This document shows positions 28,647-39,032 of a stretch of 64,000 nt of DNA, one piece after another. Each line of letters opens with the position of its first letter. Position 1 is the first letter of the stretch. Source of the DNA: Salinimicrobium nanhaiense. Lineage in GTDB: Bacteria > Bacteroidota > Bacteroidia > Flavobacteriales > Flavobacteriaceae. Location of the stretch: positions 275,135 to 339,134 of the forward strand of contig JAAVJQ010000002.1 of assembly GCA_012038135.1 (NCBI GenBank), read 5' to 3'. Made by a program: the position numbers and the translations under genes. Below the pieces are notes generated by a model. That model did no database searches. It had not been told where the DNA came from and saw only the letters and a program-made list of their open reading frames with translations.

Positions 28647-31007
28647 TTAATTCTGAAGAGGAGGTTTTGAAGTCATATAAAATATTAATTCTCCCCCTCT
28701 CATTATATCACTATGATCAAGGAAAGGTGCTTCCAAAGTCTTACCATTCAGCTGAACTTTCTCAACAAACACATTTTCTGCCGACTGGTTTTCAGCTTTA
28801 ATTCTGAAGCTATTCCCATTATCAAGATGTATCACTGCATTTTCAAGAGAAGGACTTCCTAAAGCATATTCTGAAGAACCCGGGGCAACCGGATAAAAGC
28901 CCATGGAACTGAAGAGGTACCAGGCGCTCATTTGGCCAAAATCATCATTCCCGCTAAGTCCGTCTGCGCCGGTTTTGTACTTTTCCCTAAGGATCATCCT
29001 AATCTTGTCATGAGCTTTCCAAGGAGTATTGGTCCAGTTGTACAGGTAAGGCACGTGGTGAGAAGGTTCATTGCCGTGTACATAATTGCCAATGATCCCT
29101 TCGCGGGAGATATCCTCGGTATTTGCGAAATATTTATCGGGGAGTTCCATGGTAAAAAGAGAATCCAGGCGCTGCCCGAATTGTTCTTTGCCCCCCATTA
29201 ATTCTATCATTTCCTGCGGCGCATGCGGCACATATAAACTATAGTTCCAGGCGTTTCCTTCAATGAAACCCTGCCCGTGTGTGTCAAGCGGATCAAATTC
29301 CTTCTTAAAGCTCCCATCGCTTAATCGCGGCCGCATAAAGCCTGACGCAGGATCATAAACATTCCTGTAATTTTCAGCTCTTTTACTGAACTCTATAAAG
29401 ATATCGTCTCTACCGAGTTTCTTAGCCGCCTGTGCGATCGCCCAGTCATCGTAAGTATATTCAAGGGTCTTTGATACCGAAGAACCGTTCTTGTCTTCGG
29501 GAACATAGCCCAGGTCCATATAATATTTCAGGCCGTCATAGTATCCCACCCTGGCAGTAGTCGCCATAGCTTCGAGAGCTCGTTCCTCATCAAAATCTGC
29601 ATTCCCCTTTACAATGGCATCTGCTATGACAGAGGCGCTGTGGTAACCAATCATACACCAGTTCTCATTGGCGTAATGCGACCATACCGGCAGCATGGAA
29701 TGCACACTCTGGTCGTAATGGGCAAGCATAGACTTCACCATGTCTGAATTTCGCTTTGGCTGTAGTATATTGAACAAGGGATGCAATGCTCTATAGGTGT
29801 CCCAGAGAGAGAAGCTGGTGTAATTCACAAAATTCTCTGCTGTATGAAGGTTTTGGTCGAGCCCGCGGTATTTCCCATCCACATCCATATATTCGGTAGG
29901 CCCGAGGAAGCTGTGATACATGGCGGTATAGAAATTTATCTTCTCATCTCGGGGTGCAGGTTCGATATCTATTTTATTGAGTTCTTTGTTCCATTGTTTC
30001 CGGGCCTCAGCTTTTACGGAACCAAAATTCCAGTGCGGGATTTCGGCTTTTAGATTTTCGACTGCTCCGCGGGTGCTTACCGGGGAGAGTGCAAATTTCA
30101 CCTGCAACTCTTTGCTTGTTTTGGTATCGAAATCAAAATACATCCTGATCTTTTCTCCGGCTATGTCAGGAAAGTTTTCTGACTGATCGAACTTTCTCCA
30201 AAACCCCCAATAGGGCCGCTCATCATATTGTTCCCGCCCGTAATTCTGAATGGGTTGATCAAAGGTCATCGCAAAGTAGACCGTGCGGGTGCGGGCCCAG
30301 CCTGTGGTTTGCCTGTAGCCTGTGACCAGCGTATCATTCTCCACCCGAACAAAAGTCCATACATTTTTACCATCGTAGTTGTAGATGCCGTGAATCAAGT
30401 CAAAAATCAGATGAGATTCTGAGGCATTTTCGGGAAAGGTGTAACGATGCATTCCCACCCGTGTGGACGCTGTCAATTCGGCTTTTACACCGTAATCCTC
30501 AAGCAGCACGCTGTAGTAGCCGGGTTCGGCTGTTTCTCTGTCATGTGAAAAACGGGAGCGATAGCCGCGGTCGGGATTGGATTCGGTACCGGGATTTAGT
30601 TGCAGGTCTCCGGTTGAAGGCATCAGGAGAAAATCCCCGAGGTCTGAATGCCCCGTCCCGCTGAAATGGGTATGACTGAAACCCACAATGGTTGGATCTT
30701 CATATTGGTAGCCTGCGCAGTACTTATAGACATCGGGATTGTACTGCCCGTTTACGGCATAGGGTATGGTATCAGTATCGGGACTTAGCTGTACGCTGCC
30801 AAAGGGGACAGTTGCACCGGGATAAGTATGTCCCATTTTTGCAGTTCCTATGAAAGGATCAACGAATTGAGCAAAATCCTTCAGCTCCCGGTCTTCTCTT
30901 TCTAATTTCTCTTCTTTAGCAAAAGAGCTATCGCAGGCCGTAAAAACTCCAAAGGAAGTACATAAAATACCCAGGAATATTTTTGGAAACATCTTTTTAT
31001 TATTCAT
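28647..31007 (-). CDS. GH92 alpha-mannosidase (lipoprotein)
   Basis: 786 residues. Lipobox FTAC gives a surface or periplasmic lipoprotein. GH92 signatures run from DPFIGTAKMGHTYPGATVPF near residue 50 to the C-terminal catalytic domain. The general acid is in GNEPSHH and the base region is GNDDFGQMSAWY. GH92 enzymes are calcium-dependent exo-mannosidases with inverting mechanism. Fourteen nt after the second GH92 gene, so they are an operon. The intact Glu marks this one as a normal glycosidase; linkage specificity is not clear. Confidence 0.93.
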   Translation of the reverse strand: MNNKKMFPKIFLGILCTSFGVFTACDSSFAKEEKLEREDRELKDFAQFVDPFIGTAKMGHTYPGATVPFGSVQLSPDTDTIPYAVNGQYNPDVYKYCAGYQYEDPTIVGFSHTHFSGTGHSDLGDFLLMPSTGDLQLNPGTESNPDRGYRSRFSHDRETAEPGYYSVLLEDYGVKAELTASTRVGMHRYTFPENASESHLIFDLIHGIYNYDGKNVWTFVRVENDTLVTGYRQTTGWARTRTVYFAMTFDQPIQNYGREQYDERPYWGFWRKFDQSENFPDIAGEKIRMYFDFDTKTSKELQVKFALSPVSTRGAVENLKAEIPHWNFGSVKAEARKQWNKELNKIDIEPAPRDEKINFYTAMYHSFLGPTEYMDVDGKYRGLDQNLHTAENFVNYTSFSLWDTYRALHPLFNILQPKRNSDMVKSMLAHYDQSVHSMLPVWSHYANENWCMIGYHSASVIADAIVKGNADFDEERALEAMATTARVGYYDGLKYYMDLGYVPEDKNGSSVSKTLEYTYDDWAIAQAAKKLGRDDIFIEFSKRAENYRNVYDPASGFMRPRLSDGSFKKEFDPLDTHGQGFIEGNAWNYSLYVPHAPQEMIELMGGKEQFGQRLDSLFTMELPDKYFANTEDISREGIIGNYVHGNEPSHHVPYLYNWTNTPWKAHDKIRMILREKYKTGADGLSGNDDFGQMSAWYLFSSMGFYPVAPGSSEYALGSPSLENAVIHLDNGNSFRIKAENQSAENVFVEKVQLNGKTLEAPFLDHSDIMRGGELIFYMTSKPPLQN

Positions 31008-31021
31008 TTGGTTAGATCTTA

Positions 31022-33319
31022 TTATTTCTCATTGCTTAAAGAATAAGGAAAATCCTCTTTTTTGATACCTCTGGATCTATTGGGTTTGGAACCCATGTCA
31101 AAATTGATCACTGCTCCTTTCATTAATTCTGAATGGCTTAACCAGTTTTTACTGTAGGCTTCCCCATTGTAGGTCATCTTTTGAATATACCTGTTTTTGT
31201 CGCTGTTGTTTGGAGCATTAAGAATAATTGTATTCCCATTCTCCAGCTGAAGGGTCACTTTTTTAAACAGCGGTGCTCCTATCACGTATTGATCTGAAGC
31301 CGGAGTCACCGGATAAAATCCAAGTGCCGAAAAAACATACCACGCAGAGGTTTGTCCGTTATCTTCGTCTCCTATATATCCATCGGGAGTTGGAGAGTAC
31401 ATCCTGCTAAGGGTTTCCCGCACCCAATATTGAGCTTTCCATGGCTCTCCTGCATAGTTGTACAAATAGATCATATGCTGGATCGGCTGATTCCCGTGAG
31501 CATATTGGCCCATATTGGCAATTTGCATCTCTCTTATTTCATGAATTACCTGCCCGTAGTAACTTTCGTCGAACTTTGGAGGAAGGGAAAAGACTTTATC
31601 AAGTTGAGCTACGAATTCTTCATTCCCGCCCATGCGATCGATAAGTCCCTGTACATCATGAAAAACAGACCAGGAGTAGTGCCAGCTGTTGCCCTCTGTA
31701 AAAGCATCACCCCATTTAAAAGGGTTAAAAGGTGCCATGAACTCTCCGTTTTTATTTTTCCCTCGCATCAATTGAGTTTCAGGATCATATAATTTTTGAT
31801 AGTTAAGGCTACGCTTCCTGTACAGATCGATTTCTTTCTGAGGCCTCTCAAGGGCTTTGGCAAGTTGGTAAATTGCGAAGTCGTCATAAGCATACTCCAG
31901 GGTTCTTGCTGCATTTTCATTTATCCCCACATCGTATGGCACATAACCCAGATCTTTATAATATTCGGCACCGGCACGACCTACGGCTGTTAATGGACCG
32001 GCGTTGTTTGCACCTTGTAACAGGGCCTCGTAGAGGTTTTCAATGTCGTATTTGTATGCATCGCCACTCTTGAGGTAAGCTTCAGCCACTACAGAAGCAG
32101 AGTTGTTCCCTACCATCACATTCCGAAGTCCGGGGGAAGCCCATTCCGGAAGCCATCCGCTTTCATCATAGGCATTGGACAAACCTTCCTGCATGTGCCC
32201 GTTTAATTCCGGGTACATGAGATTGAGAAATGGGAACAAGGCTCTAAAGGTATCCCAAAAGCCGGTATCAGTGAACATATAGCCGGGCCTCACCTCCCCA
32301 TTATATGGGCTGTAATGCACTACTGCTCCATTTGCATCAGTTTCATAAAATTTCCGCGGAAAAAGCAGGGATCTGTAAAGGCAGGAATAGAAGGTCTTGA
32401 TCTGATCGTAAGTTCCTCCTTCAACTTTGATCCTGCTTAACTCTTTGTTCCATGCGGCTCTGCCCTCAGATCTTATTTCATCAAAATCCTTATCACCTAA
32501 TTCCAGCAAATTTCTTTCAGCCTGTTCAAAATCAATAAAAGAAGATGCAACCCTGGCAATTACCTGCTCCCCCTTATTTGTCGCAAAACCAATTACAGCC
32601 CCCGAATGATTTGATTTGGATTCCAGTGAACTGGTTAGCGTAGCATCGGAAAAGGTGCCTGTATAGTTGAATTCCTTATCGAACTTTACCACAAAGTAAT
32701 TTTTAAAATTGATAGGTACTCCCCCGCTGTTTCGGGTGGTGTAGCCAATGATCTTTTTTTCCTCCGGAAGGATCTTTACATAGGAGCCTTTGTCAAAAGC
32801 ATCTATTACCACCAAGGAAGAATCTGTTTCCGGAAAAGTAAACCGGAAGATTGCGGCTCTTTCGGTAGGAGCTATTTCTGTAGTAACATCATGATCGGCC
32901 AGGTAGACTTTGTAGTAATGTGGTTTGACAGTTTCTGCTTTATGTGAAAACCAACTCTGCCTGTCTTCTTCTCTAAACCTTATCTTCCCTGTGACAGGCA
33001 TCAGTGAGAATTGTCCGTAGTCATTCATCCAGGGAGAAGGCTGGTGCGTTTGTTTGAAACCTTTGATCTTTGTGGCATCATAGGTGTAGGCCCATCCGTC
33101 CCCCATTTTACCGGTTTGCGGAGTCCAGAAGTTCATCCCCCATGGCCTGGCAATTGCGGGATAGGTATTGCCATGGGAAAGGCTGTAATGAGAGTCTGTA
33201 CCCATTAACGGCTCCACCCAATCTACAGGGTTTTCCACCCGCTTGAGAAGAACTTCCTGTGAATATATAGAGGGAATAATAAATAGGAAAAAGAAGGAGC
33301 AGCAGGAAAGAATTTTCAT
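31022..33319 (-). CDS. GH92 family protein with Gln in place of the acid Glu
   Basis: 765 residues with a signal peptide (cleavage after IPSIYS). GH92 features are VDWVEPLMGTDS near the N-terminus and DEDNGQTSAWYVF near the C-terminus (base Asp present). The motif that carries the acid in its neighbour (GNEP) reads GNQP here. In characterised GH92 enzymes that cleave mannose-1-phosphodiesters, this Glu is replaced by Gln, so that activity is predicted (knowledge-based inference). First gene of the two-gene GH92 operon. Confidence 0.9.
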   Translation of the reverse strand: MKILSCCSFFFLFIIPSIYSQEVLLKRVENPVDWVEPLMGTDSHYSLSHGNTYPAIARPWGMNFWTPQTGKMGDGWAYTYDATKIKGFKQTHQPSPWMNDYGQFSLMPVTGKIRFREEDRQSWFSHKAETVKPHYYKVYLADHDVTTEIAPTERAAIFRFTFPETDSSLVVIDAFDKGSYVKILPEEKKIIGYTTRNSGGVPINFKNYFVVKFDKEFNYTGTFSDATLTSSLESKSNHSGAVIGFATNKGEQVIARVASSFIDFEQAERNLLELGDKDFDEIRSEGRAAWNKELSRIKVEGGTYDQIKTFYSCLYRSLLFPRKFYETDANGAVVHYSPYNGEVRPGYMFTDTGFWDTFRALFPFLNLMYPELNGHMQEGLSNAYDESGWLPEWASPGLRNVMVGNNSASVVAEAYLKSGDAYKYDIENLYEALLQGANNAGPLTAVGRAGAEYYKDLGYVPYDVGINENAARTLEYAYDDFAIYQLAKALERPQKEIDLYRKRSLNYQKLYDPETQLMRGKNKNGEFMAPFNPFKWGDAFTEGNSWHYSWSVFHDVQGLIDRMGGNEEFVAQLDKVFSLPPKFDESYYGQVIHEIREMQIANMGQYAHGNQPIQHMIYLYNYAGEPWKAQYWVRETLSRMYSPTPDGYIGDEDNGQTSAWYVFSALGFYPVTPASDQYVIGAPLFKKVTLQLENGNTIILNAPNNSDKNRYIQKMTYNGEAYSKNWLSHSELMKGAVINFDMGSKPNRSRGIKKEDFPYSLSNEK

Positions 33320-33427
33320 GTGGACAGGGCTAATTCAGAAGTTTCTTTATCCAAATTAAGAATTCACCCGAAATAAACCATCAAAACCGGCAGCATCTTT
33401 TGAATTGTACTATTGACTTTTCCGCCT

Positions 33428-33472
33428 ACAAAAAAGCCACACCTGAAGGCGTGGCTTTAAAATGTCACTTTT
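33428..33472 (-). terminator. Terminator after clpX, abutting an AAAATGTCACTTTT palindrome
   Basis: AAAGCCACGCC-TTCA-GGTGTGGCTTTTTT on the minus strand, just after the clpX stop. The interspersed palindrome lies between stop and stem. Confidence 0.85.
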
Positions 33473-33483
33473 GGCAGCTCTTA

Positions 33484-34716
33484 TTAAGAGACTGCTTTTA
33501 ATCTTTTTATACCGGATTTATCCAGTTTCTCTTCGGCATAATCTTTATCAACCACCAATTTGTTCGCAGAACCTTCCGGCATTTCGAACATGGCATCGGT
33601 AAGGATAGCTTCACAAAGAGAGCGAAGCCCACGGGCCCCAAGTTTATATTCAATTGCCTTTTCTACTATGAAATCGAGAGCCTCATCTGTAATGGTAAAG
33701 TCAATATCATCCATCTCAAACAGTTTTTGATACTGCTTGATAATGGCATTTTTGGGTTCGGTAAGAATAGATCTTAGCGTACTCCTGTCCAAAGGATTCA
33801 TGTGAGTAAGTACCGGCAAACGTCCAATGATCTCGGGGATCAATCCGAAGTCTTTTAAATCTTTAGGAATAATATACTTCAGCAGATTTTCACGCTCAAT
33901 AGCATCATCGCTCTTGGAAGCGCTAAAACCTACGGCCTGCATGTTCAATCTTTTACTGATGTTCCTTTTGATCCCGTCGAAAGCTCCACCGGTAATGAAA
34001 AGAATATTTTCGGTATCTACTTCAATGAATTTTTGATCGGGGTGCTTACGACCTCCCTTAGGCGGCACGTTCACAGTGGTTCCTTCGAGTAATTTCAGCA
34101 AAGCCTGCTGCACTCCTTCTCCCGAAACATCACGGGTAATAGAAGGATTATCACTTTTACGGGCGATTTTGTCGATCTCATCGATAAATACGATCCCGTG
34201 TTGTGCTTTTTCAAGATTATAGTCTGCTGCCTGCAATAACCTGGTCAAAATGCTTTCAACATCTTCTCCCACATAACCTGCTTCTGTAAGCACAGTAGCA
34301 TCTACAATAGCAAGCGGAACATTAAGCATTTTAGCAATGGTCTTGGCCATAAGCGTCTTTCCGGTTCCGGTTTCCCCTACCATGATGATGTTACTTTTCT
34401 GGATCTCAATATCATCATCGCTAATTGGTTGCAATAACCTCTTATAGTGGTTATAAACTGCTACAGACAAAACTTTTTTAGTGTGCTCCTGCCCTATTAC
34501 ATATTGATCTAAAAATGATTTTATTGCCTTGGGCTTCCTCAGTTTTAATTCTGAAGAAAGCTCTCCTGTCCCATCCTGTCTTGATTCCTCAATGACAATA
34601 CCGTGGGCCTGCTCAATACAGCGATCGCAGATATGAGCATCCAGCCCGGCAATGAGCAGGTTGGTTTCAGGCTTTTTCCTTCCGCAGAAGGAGCATTCTA
34701 ATTCTTCTTTTGCCAT
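33484..34716 (-). CDS. clpX: ATP-dependent Clp protease ATP-binding subunit ClpX
   Basis: 410 residues. Zinc-binding N-terminus CSFCGRKK...HICDRC, AAA+ core with Walker A GETGTGKT and Walker [11 protein letters not shown], and the pore-loop region. It unfolds substrates for ClpP. Downstream of clpP (55-nt gap) and tig, the standard tig-clpP-clpX order. Confidence 0.98.
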   Translation of the reverse strand: MAKEELECSFCGRKKPETNLLIAGLDAHICDRCIEQAHGIVIEESRQDGTGELSSELKLRKPKAIKSFLDQYVIGQEHTKKVLSVAVYNHYKRLLQPISDDDIEIQKSNIIMVGETGTGKTLMAKTIAKMLNVPLAIVDATVLTEAGYVGEDVESILTRLLQAADYNLEKAQHGIVFIDEIDKIARKSDNPSITRDVSGEGVQQALLKLLEGTTVNVPPKGGRKHPDQKFIEVDTENILFITGGAFDGIKRNISKRLNMQAVGFSASKSDDAIERENLLKYIIPKDLKDFGLIPEIIGRLPVLTHMNPLDRSTLRSILTEPKNAIIKQYQKLFEMDDIDFTITDEALDFIVEKAIEYKLGARGLRSLCEAILTDAMFEMPEGSANKLVVDKDYAEEKLDKSGIKRLKAVS

Positions 34717-34771
34717 AAATTTTTTGTTGCAGCCTTAAAAAAGGCTTCTCTACATTCTTTTTATCGGGGCA

Positions 34772-35446
34772 TTAGTCCCTCGTCAAAATTTCATCAATCA
34801 TTCCGTATTCCAAAGCTTTATCGGCTTTCATCCAGTAATCCCTGTCACTGTCCTCATGGATCTTGTCATAAGTTTGTCCTGTATGTTTTGCAATGATATC
34901 ATACAGTTCCTTTTTAAGGATAAGGATCTCACGGGCTGTGATCTCAATATCACTTGCCTGTCCCTGTGCTCCTCCCAGTGGCTGGTGGATCATTACCCGG
35001 GAATGCGGTAAACCGCTACGTTTCCCTTTTTCTCCGGCACAAAGTAATACAGCTCCCATAGAGGCGGCCATTCCTGTACAAATTGTGGCCACATTTGGTT
35101 TGATGAACTGCATGGTGTCATAGATCCCAAGTCCGGCATATACACTTCCTCCCGGGGAGTTAATGTATATTTGAATGTCCTTGGAAGAATCTGTACTTTC
35201 CAGGAACAACAATTGGGCCTGAATTATATTTGCCACCTGGTCACTTATTCCCGTTCCCAAAAAGATGATACGATCCATCATTAGTCGGGAAAAAACATCA
35301 AAAATTGCAATATTCATTTGCCTTTCTTCAATGATGTTGGGAGTCATTCCCTGCGGATACATGCTGCTTATGATCTTGTCGTAATAGTTGCTGTTGATCC
35401 CGTGGTGGCGGGTAGCGTATTTTTCAAATTCTTTTGCGTAATCCAT
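34772..35446 (-). CDS. clpP: ATP-dependent Clp protease proteolytic subunit ClpP
   Basis: 224 residues from ATG 35444-35446 ([15 protein letters not shown]...). A TTG 21 codons upstream is less likely. Active Ser in [11 protein letters not shown] and His in [10 protein letters not shown]; Asp in the later part completes the triad. Forms the tetradecamer degraded by ClpX-delivered substrates. Confidence 0.97.
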   Translation of the reverse strand: MDYAKEFEKYATRHHGINSNYYDKIISSMYPQGMTPNIIEERQMNIAIFDVFSRLMMDRIIFLGTGISDQVANIIQAQLLFLESTDSSKDIQIYINSPGGSVYAGLGIYDTMQFIKPNVATICTGMAASMGAVLLCAGEKGKRSGLPHSRVMIHQPLGGAQGQASDIEITAREILILKKELYDIIAKHTGQTYDKIHEDSDRDYWMKADKALEYGMIDEILTRD

Positions 35447-35573
35447 TGAATTTCTTTCGTTTTTATTCGGGTTAAATAAAGAGGTGAGCACCTCTCTCTT
35501 AGTTGCCAAAAAAGGCGTTATCCCGCATTTGGTCTAACGCCCTTAAAGATATAAGTATTAATTAAGAATATTT

Positions 35574-36887
35574 CTATTCGTAAACTTCTTTAACAAATTC
35601 TTCATATGTTACTTCCTTCTCCTCGAGATTAACCTTCTCCTTGTAGAGTTCGAGCAGCTTTTGGTTCATCAATTGTTCAGAAAGACGCTTCACCTCATCC
35701 TGACGGGAAAGAATTCTTGCCGCGATATCATCAAGCTCCTTTTCTTCAGGATTCATCTGGCCAAATTGTGCCATTTGTTCCTTGATCCTGTCTTTTGCAA
35801 AAGACTTAAGATCTTCAAATTTCACCTCAAGGTTATGCTCCTGGATCAATTTTCCTTCGATCAACTGGAATCTCAAACCTTTTTCGCTTTTTTCGTACTC
35901 CTCACGGGCTTCTTCAGGCGTAAGTTCTTTTTCACCTGCAGTCTGGATCCACTTTTGAAGGAATTCCTTCGGAAGGTCGAAATTGGTGTTTTCGATCAAC
36001 ATTTCAGTAACATCATTCAGCAGTTGCTGGTCACTTTGTTGCTCAAACTGCTTGGCAGCATCCTCTTTGATCTTATCTTTAAGTTCGGTAACCGAAGAAA
36101 CTTCGTCTTTTCCGAAGAGCTTATCAAATAATTCCTGATCAAGATCTGCAAGTTCCTGGGTGTTCACTTCTTCAACAGTGAATTCCACTTCCACATCAAG
36201 GCCATGTGCTTTATTGTGCTCTACTTTAAGGAAATCCATCAACTGGTGATCGTCCTCAAAAAGACCTTTGGTGCTTACTTTTAAAGTGTCACCGGTTTTA
36301 GCTCCAAGGAAAGGCTCCTTGTTTTTAACCTTTTCAAGAGGTAAGGTAGTGTGAGCGTCGATACCTTCTTCTTCATTCTTGAAAGTTCCGGTAAGCTGAT
36401 CGCCTTCTTCTGCAGCATCTTTGGAAACCAATTTCCCATATTGCTTCTGAAGGGTCTTCACCTGGTTATCGATCATCTCGTCACCGGCAACGATCTTATA
36501 ATGAGTGATGGGTTTTTCGTTATTAAGGCTTACTTCGAACTGCGGAGAAAGTCCCAGTTCAAATTCAAAGCTATAGTTCTCTGCATCCCAGTCGAAATTA
36601 TCCTGTTCCTTAGGAAGCGGATTACCAAGAACATCAAGTTTTTCTTCTGTAAGATATTTATTTAGGGCATCCTGAAGCAGCTTATTTACCTCATCCACCA
36701 AAACAGCTTTTCCATACTGCTTTTTCACCATTCCCATGGGTACGTGACCTTTACGGAAGCCGGGGATATTTGCATTTTTACGGTAATCTTTCAGGACCGT
36801 TTCAACTTTGTTGCTGTAGTCTTCTTTGGCAATATCTACCTTAAGAACGGCATTAAGTTCGTCAATATTCTCTCTGGTTATATTCAT
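35574..36887 (-). CDS. tig: Trigger factor
   Basis: 437 residues. N-terminal ribosome-binding domain with the signature GFRKGHVPMG, a PPIase-like middle domain that is shortened or degenerate (EEGDQLTGTFKNEEEGID...), and a long helical C-terminal chaperone domain. Cotranslational chaperone at the exit tunnel. First gene of tig-clpP-clpX. Confidence 0.95.
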   Translation of the reverse strand: MNITRENIDELNAVLKVDIAKEDYSNKVETVLKDYRKNANIPGFRKGHVPMGMVKKQYGKAVLVDEVNKLLQDALNKYLTEEKLDVLGNPLPKEQDNFDWDAENYSFEFELGLSPQFEVSLNNEKPITHYKIVAGDEMIDNQVKTLQKQYGKLVSKDAAEEGDQLTGTFKNEEEGIDAHTTLPLEKVKNKEPFLGAKTGDTLKVSTKGLFEDDHQLMDFLKVEHNKAHGLDVEVEFTVEEVNTQELADLDQELFDKLFGKDEVSSVTELKDKIKEDAAKQFEQQSDQQLLNDVTEMLIENTNFDLPKEFLQKWIQTAGEKELTPEEAREEYEKSEKGLRFQLIEGKLIQEHNLEVKFEDLKSFAKDRIKEQMAQFGQMNPEEKELDDIAARILSRQDEVKRLSEQLMNQKLLELYKEKVNLEEKEVTYEEFVKEVYE

Positions 36888-36972
36888 TATAAGCGCTTAT
36901 AAAAATTGGTCTGCAAAAGTACAACTTTTTTAAGAGCAAGCAAAGTTTCAAAAACCTGAAATTCAGCAGGCT

Positions 36973-37314
36973 TTATTTCCTTTCGGCTATCGAGAAAAAC
37001 AAGGATTGAAAAATGGACAACAACAGACTAAAGAGCACCGCAATCCAGAAGCCACTTACCTGAAAACCATCTACAAAAGCGTCCACCAAAAGAATAATAA
37101 TGGCGTTAATCACAATAAGAAAGAGTCCAAATGTAATGATGGTCACGGGAAGTGTGAAGAGCACCAGCACAGGTTTCACCAGGAGGTTAAGAAGCGCCAG
37201 CACGAGAGCAACAACTATGGCTGTCCAGTACCCGGTGACGGCAACACCCGGGAGAAAATTCGCCAGGAAAACCACCACTACGGCGGTAAGAAGAATGCGT
37301 AAGAGAAAAGTCAT
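36973..37314 (-). CDS. Phage-holin-like family membrane protein (four TM)
   Basis: 113 residues with four hydrophobic helices (FLLRILLTAVVVVFLANFL, YWTAIVVALVLALLNLLV, LPVTIITFGLFLIVINAIII, FWIAVLFSLLLSIFQSLFF). This is the pattern of the bacterial 'phage holin family 4' proteins common in chromosomes. No phage genes are nearby, so holin activity is not implied. It lies downstream of the SGNH gene's terminator. Confidence 0.8.
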   Translation of the reverse strand: MTFLLRILLTAVVVVFLANFLPGVAVTGYWTAIVVALVLALLNLLVKPVLVLFTLPVTIITFGLFLIVINAIIILLVDAFVDGFQVSGFWIAVLFSLLLSIFQSLFFSIAERK

Positions 37315-37350
37315 GGTTCAAAATTTTTATCTAAGATACTATTTTGAACG

Positions 37351-37378
37351 AAAAACGCCGGGACAGGCCCGGCGTTTA
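37351..37378 (-). terminator. Terminator after the SGNH lipoprotein gene
   Basis: AAACGCCGGG/CCCGGCGTTT stem with a 4-5-nt loop, T-rich after it on the minus strand. Confidence 0.9.
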
Positions 37379-37403
37379 AAATAATTTTTAGTAACTATTT
37401 AAA

Positions 37404-39032
37404 TCAATTTACGTTCTGGCTTGGAGTCACAGTACCATAGTTTCCAATGTTCACCTCGGGAACGCTGGCTCCATAGGTGGTATTAATGGCTTCTATGATC
37501 CTGTTTGCAATAAGCGCATAGCCGCGGGGGGTTAAATGAACACCATCAAGAGAAAATGCTCCCCCTGTAGCGAAAGCTGAAGTTACCACTCCTCCGTCAA
37601 AAGGAATACCGCCACCGGCAGTTTCCTGAAGAATAGCGGCCGCATCAACAAAAGCCAATCCATTTGCTTCTGCGATTCCACGTATGGCCTGATTGTAAGC
37701 CTGAGTTGCAGATGATATCATCGCCTGTTCTGAAGGCACCAGTACCAAATGATCTTCCATAGGATAAGTTACTCCATTAACAGATAGCTGCCCCGCTTGT
37801 TCCTGGGTTAGCCCCATAGCCATAAGTGCAGCAACACGACCGGTGTTCACCTGGCCAATGGCACTGGAACTGGTAAGCACAAGAAGATCCTGGGCAGTTG
37901 CCTGCCTGGCCTGTCCATACTGCATCCCATAAATAGTTGCCAATCCCGGATCTAAACCACCACCGATCAATGCCTGTGTAAGTTGTTCAGAAATATTAGG
38001 AAGAGATTCATCATGAATTAAAACCGGACTTGCTGCAGACTGGCTGAATTCTATAGAATAAACACTTTCTCCCGGGGTTTCTTCAGAAACACCACGAAGG
38101 GCAGTTAATGCCGGATTCAGTTGTGCAAAAGTAGCGTTAAGAGTTGGGATCATTGGCCCAAAAGAAGGATTGGCCGGACTTAATGGAGCAAATGGTACTG
38201 TAGTAAAATAAGGAACATCTGTCACATTAGGTATATTGATAAGCACCCCTTCTTCGGCACCTGCATTGATCATAGTCTCTACAAGACCGGAATAAACCCC
38301 TGCAAAAACCATAGGATTTGTTATATCATTCGGGCCGTAATTCGCAGGGCTCACCGTTGGATCATCCTGATATACTCCTGCTCCTCCCGAAGTTGCGAAA
38401 CTAAGCACGTCATTATTTCCAATCCACAGGGAAAAGAAAGTAGGATTTTGAGCAGCGGCATCTCCAATCACTGTAGCTTCATCTGCAGAAGCAAATCTTG
38501 CAAAGTAAGGGTTTGCAGCTCCTGTAGCTACTCCTGCTACATTGCCATAACCCGGCGCCAAAAGATGGAAACTCTTTGCTCCCGGGACACCCATATTGTT
38601 GTAATCTCCTGTAAGTCTGTTGGTAATTTCTGTAGAAGGCTGGCTGCCAGTATAGGCTCGTGGTGTAGCATTTCCCTGCGCATCAAAAGCAAGAACAAGG
38701 CGTGTTCCCGCGAAAACACTCCCATTAAGTAGCAGTCCACCCGCATTATCGGCCATAAGAGGTTGATCAAAATCTTCTGTTTCCTGCACCCTGGCGAATT
38801 GCTGCGCCAGGATGTTTGGGTAAGAATTCTGTTGTCCGGTAATATAAAGCGCATTGTCTGCAAAACCCGCAGTGAGGGAATTACCCAGGGCTACGTAATT
38901 TGAAAAATCTGCTTCCCCGCTGGAATACGCATCAGAATCGTCCACCTGATCCTCAAATTCGGGCTCGCAGGAAACCATTCCCACTGCCAATAGTGCGATA
39001 TATAAATAATATTTTTTCATTTGTGTGTTCAT
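37404..39032 (-). CDS. SGNH/GDSL hydrolase-type lipoprotein
   Basis: 542 residues. Lipobox GMVSC gives a lipoprotein. Block I is ALGNSLTAGFAD (GxSL, with Ser as nucleophile), WIGNNDVL is block III and DGVHLTPRGYALIA is the DxxH block V. A lipolytic or esterase activity is likely. The ATG overlaps the stop of the upstream FadL gene (TAATG), so the two are translationally coupled. Confidence 0.88.
   Translation of the reverse strand: MNTQMKKYYLYIALLAVGMVSCEPEFEDQVDDSDAYSSGEADFSNYVALGNSLTAGFADNALYITGQQNSYPNILAQQFARVQETEDFDQPLMADNAGGLLLNGSVFAGTRLVLAFDAQGNATPRAYTGSQPSTEITNRLTGDYNNMGVPGAKSFHLLAPGYGNVAGVATGAANPYFARFASADEATVIGDAAAQNPTFFSLWIGNNDVLSFATSGGAGVYQDDPTVSPANYGPNDITNPMVFAGVYSGLVETMINAGAEEGVLINIPNVTDVPYFTTVPFAPLSPANPSFGPMIPTLNATFAQLNPALTALRGVSEETPGESVYSIEFSQSAASPVLIHDESLPNISEQLTQALIGGGLDPGLATIYGMQYGQARQATAQDLLVLTSSSAIGQVNTGRVAALMAMGLTQEQAGQLSVNGVTYPMEDHLVLVPSEQAMISSATQAYNQAIRGIAEANGLAFVDAAAILQETAGGGIPFDGGVVTSAFATGGAFSLDGVHLTPRGYALIANRIIEAINTTYGASVPEVNIGNYGTVTPSQNVN

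Noticed and set aside
36973..37314. Prophage holin
   Set aside because: No other phage genes nearby; this family is common in bacterial chromosomes.
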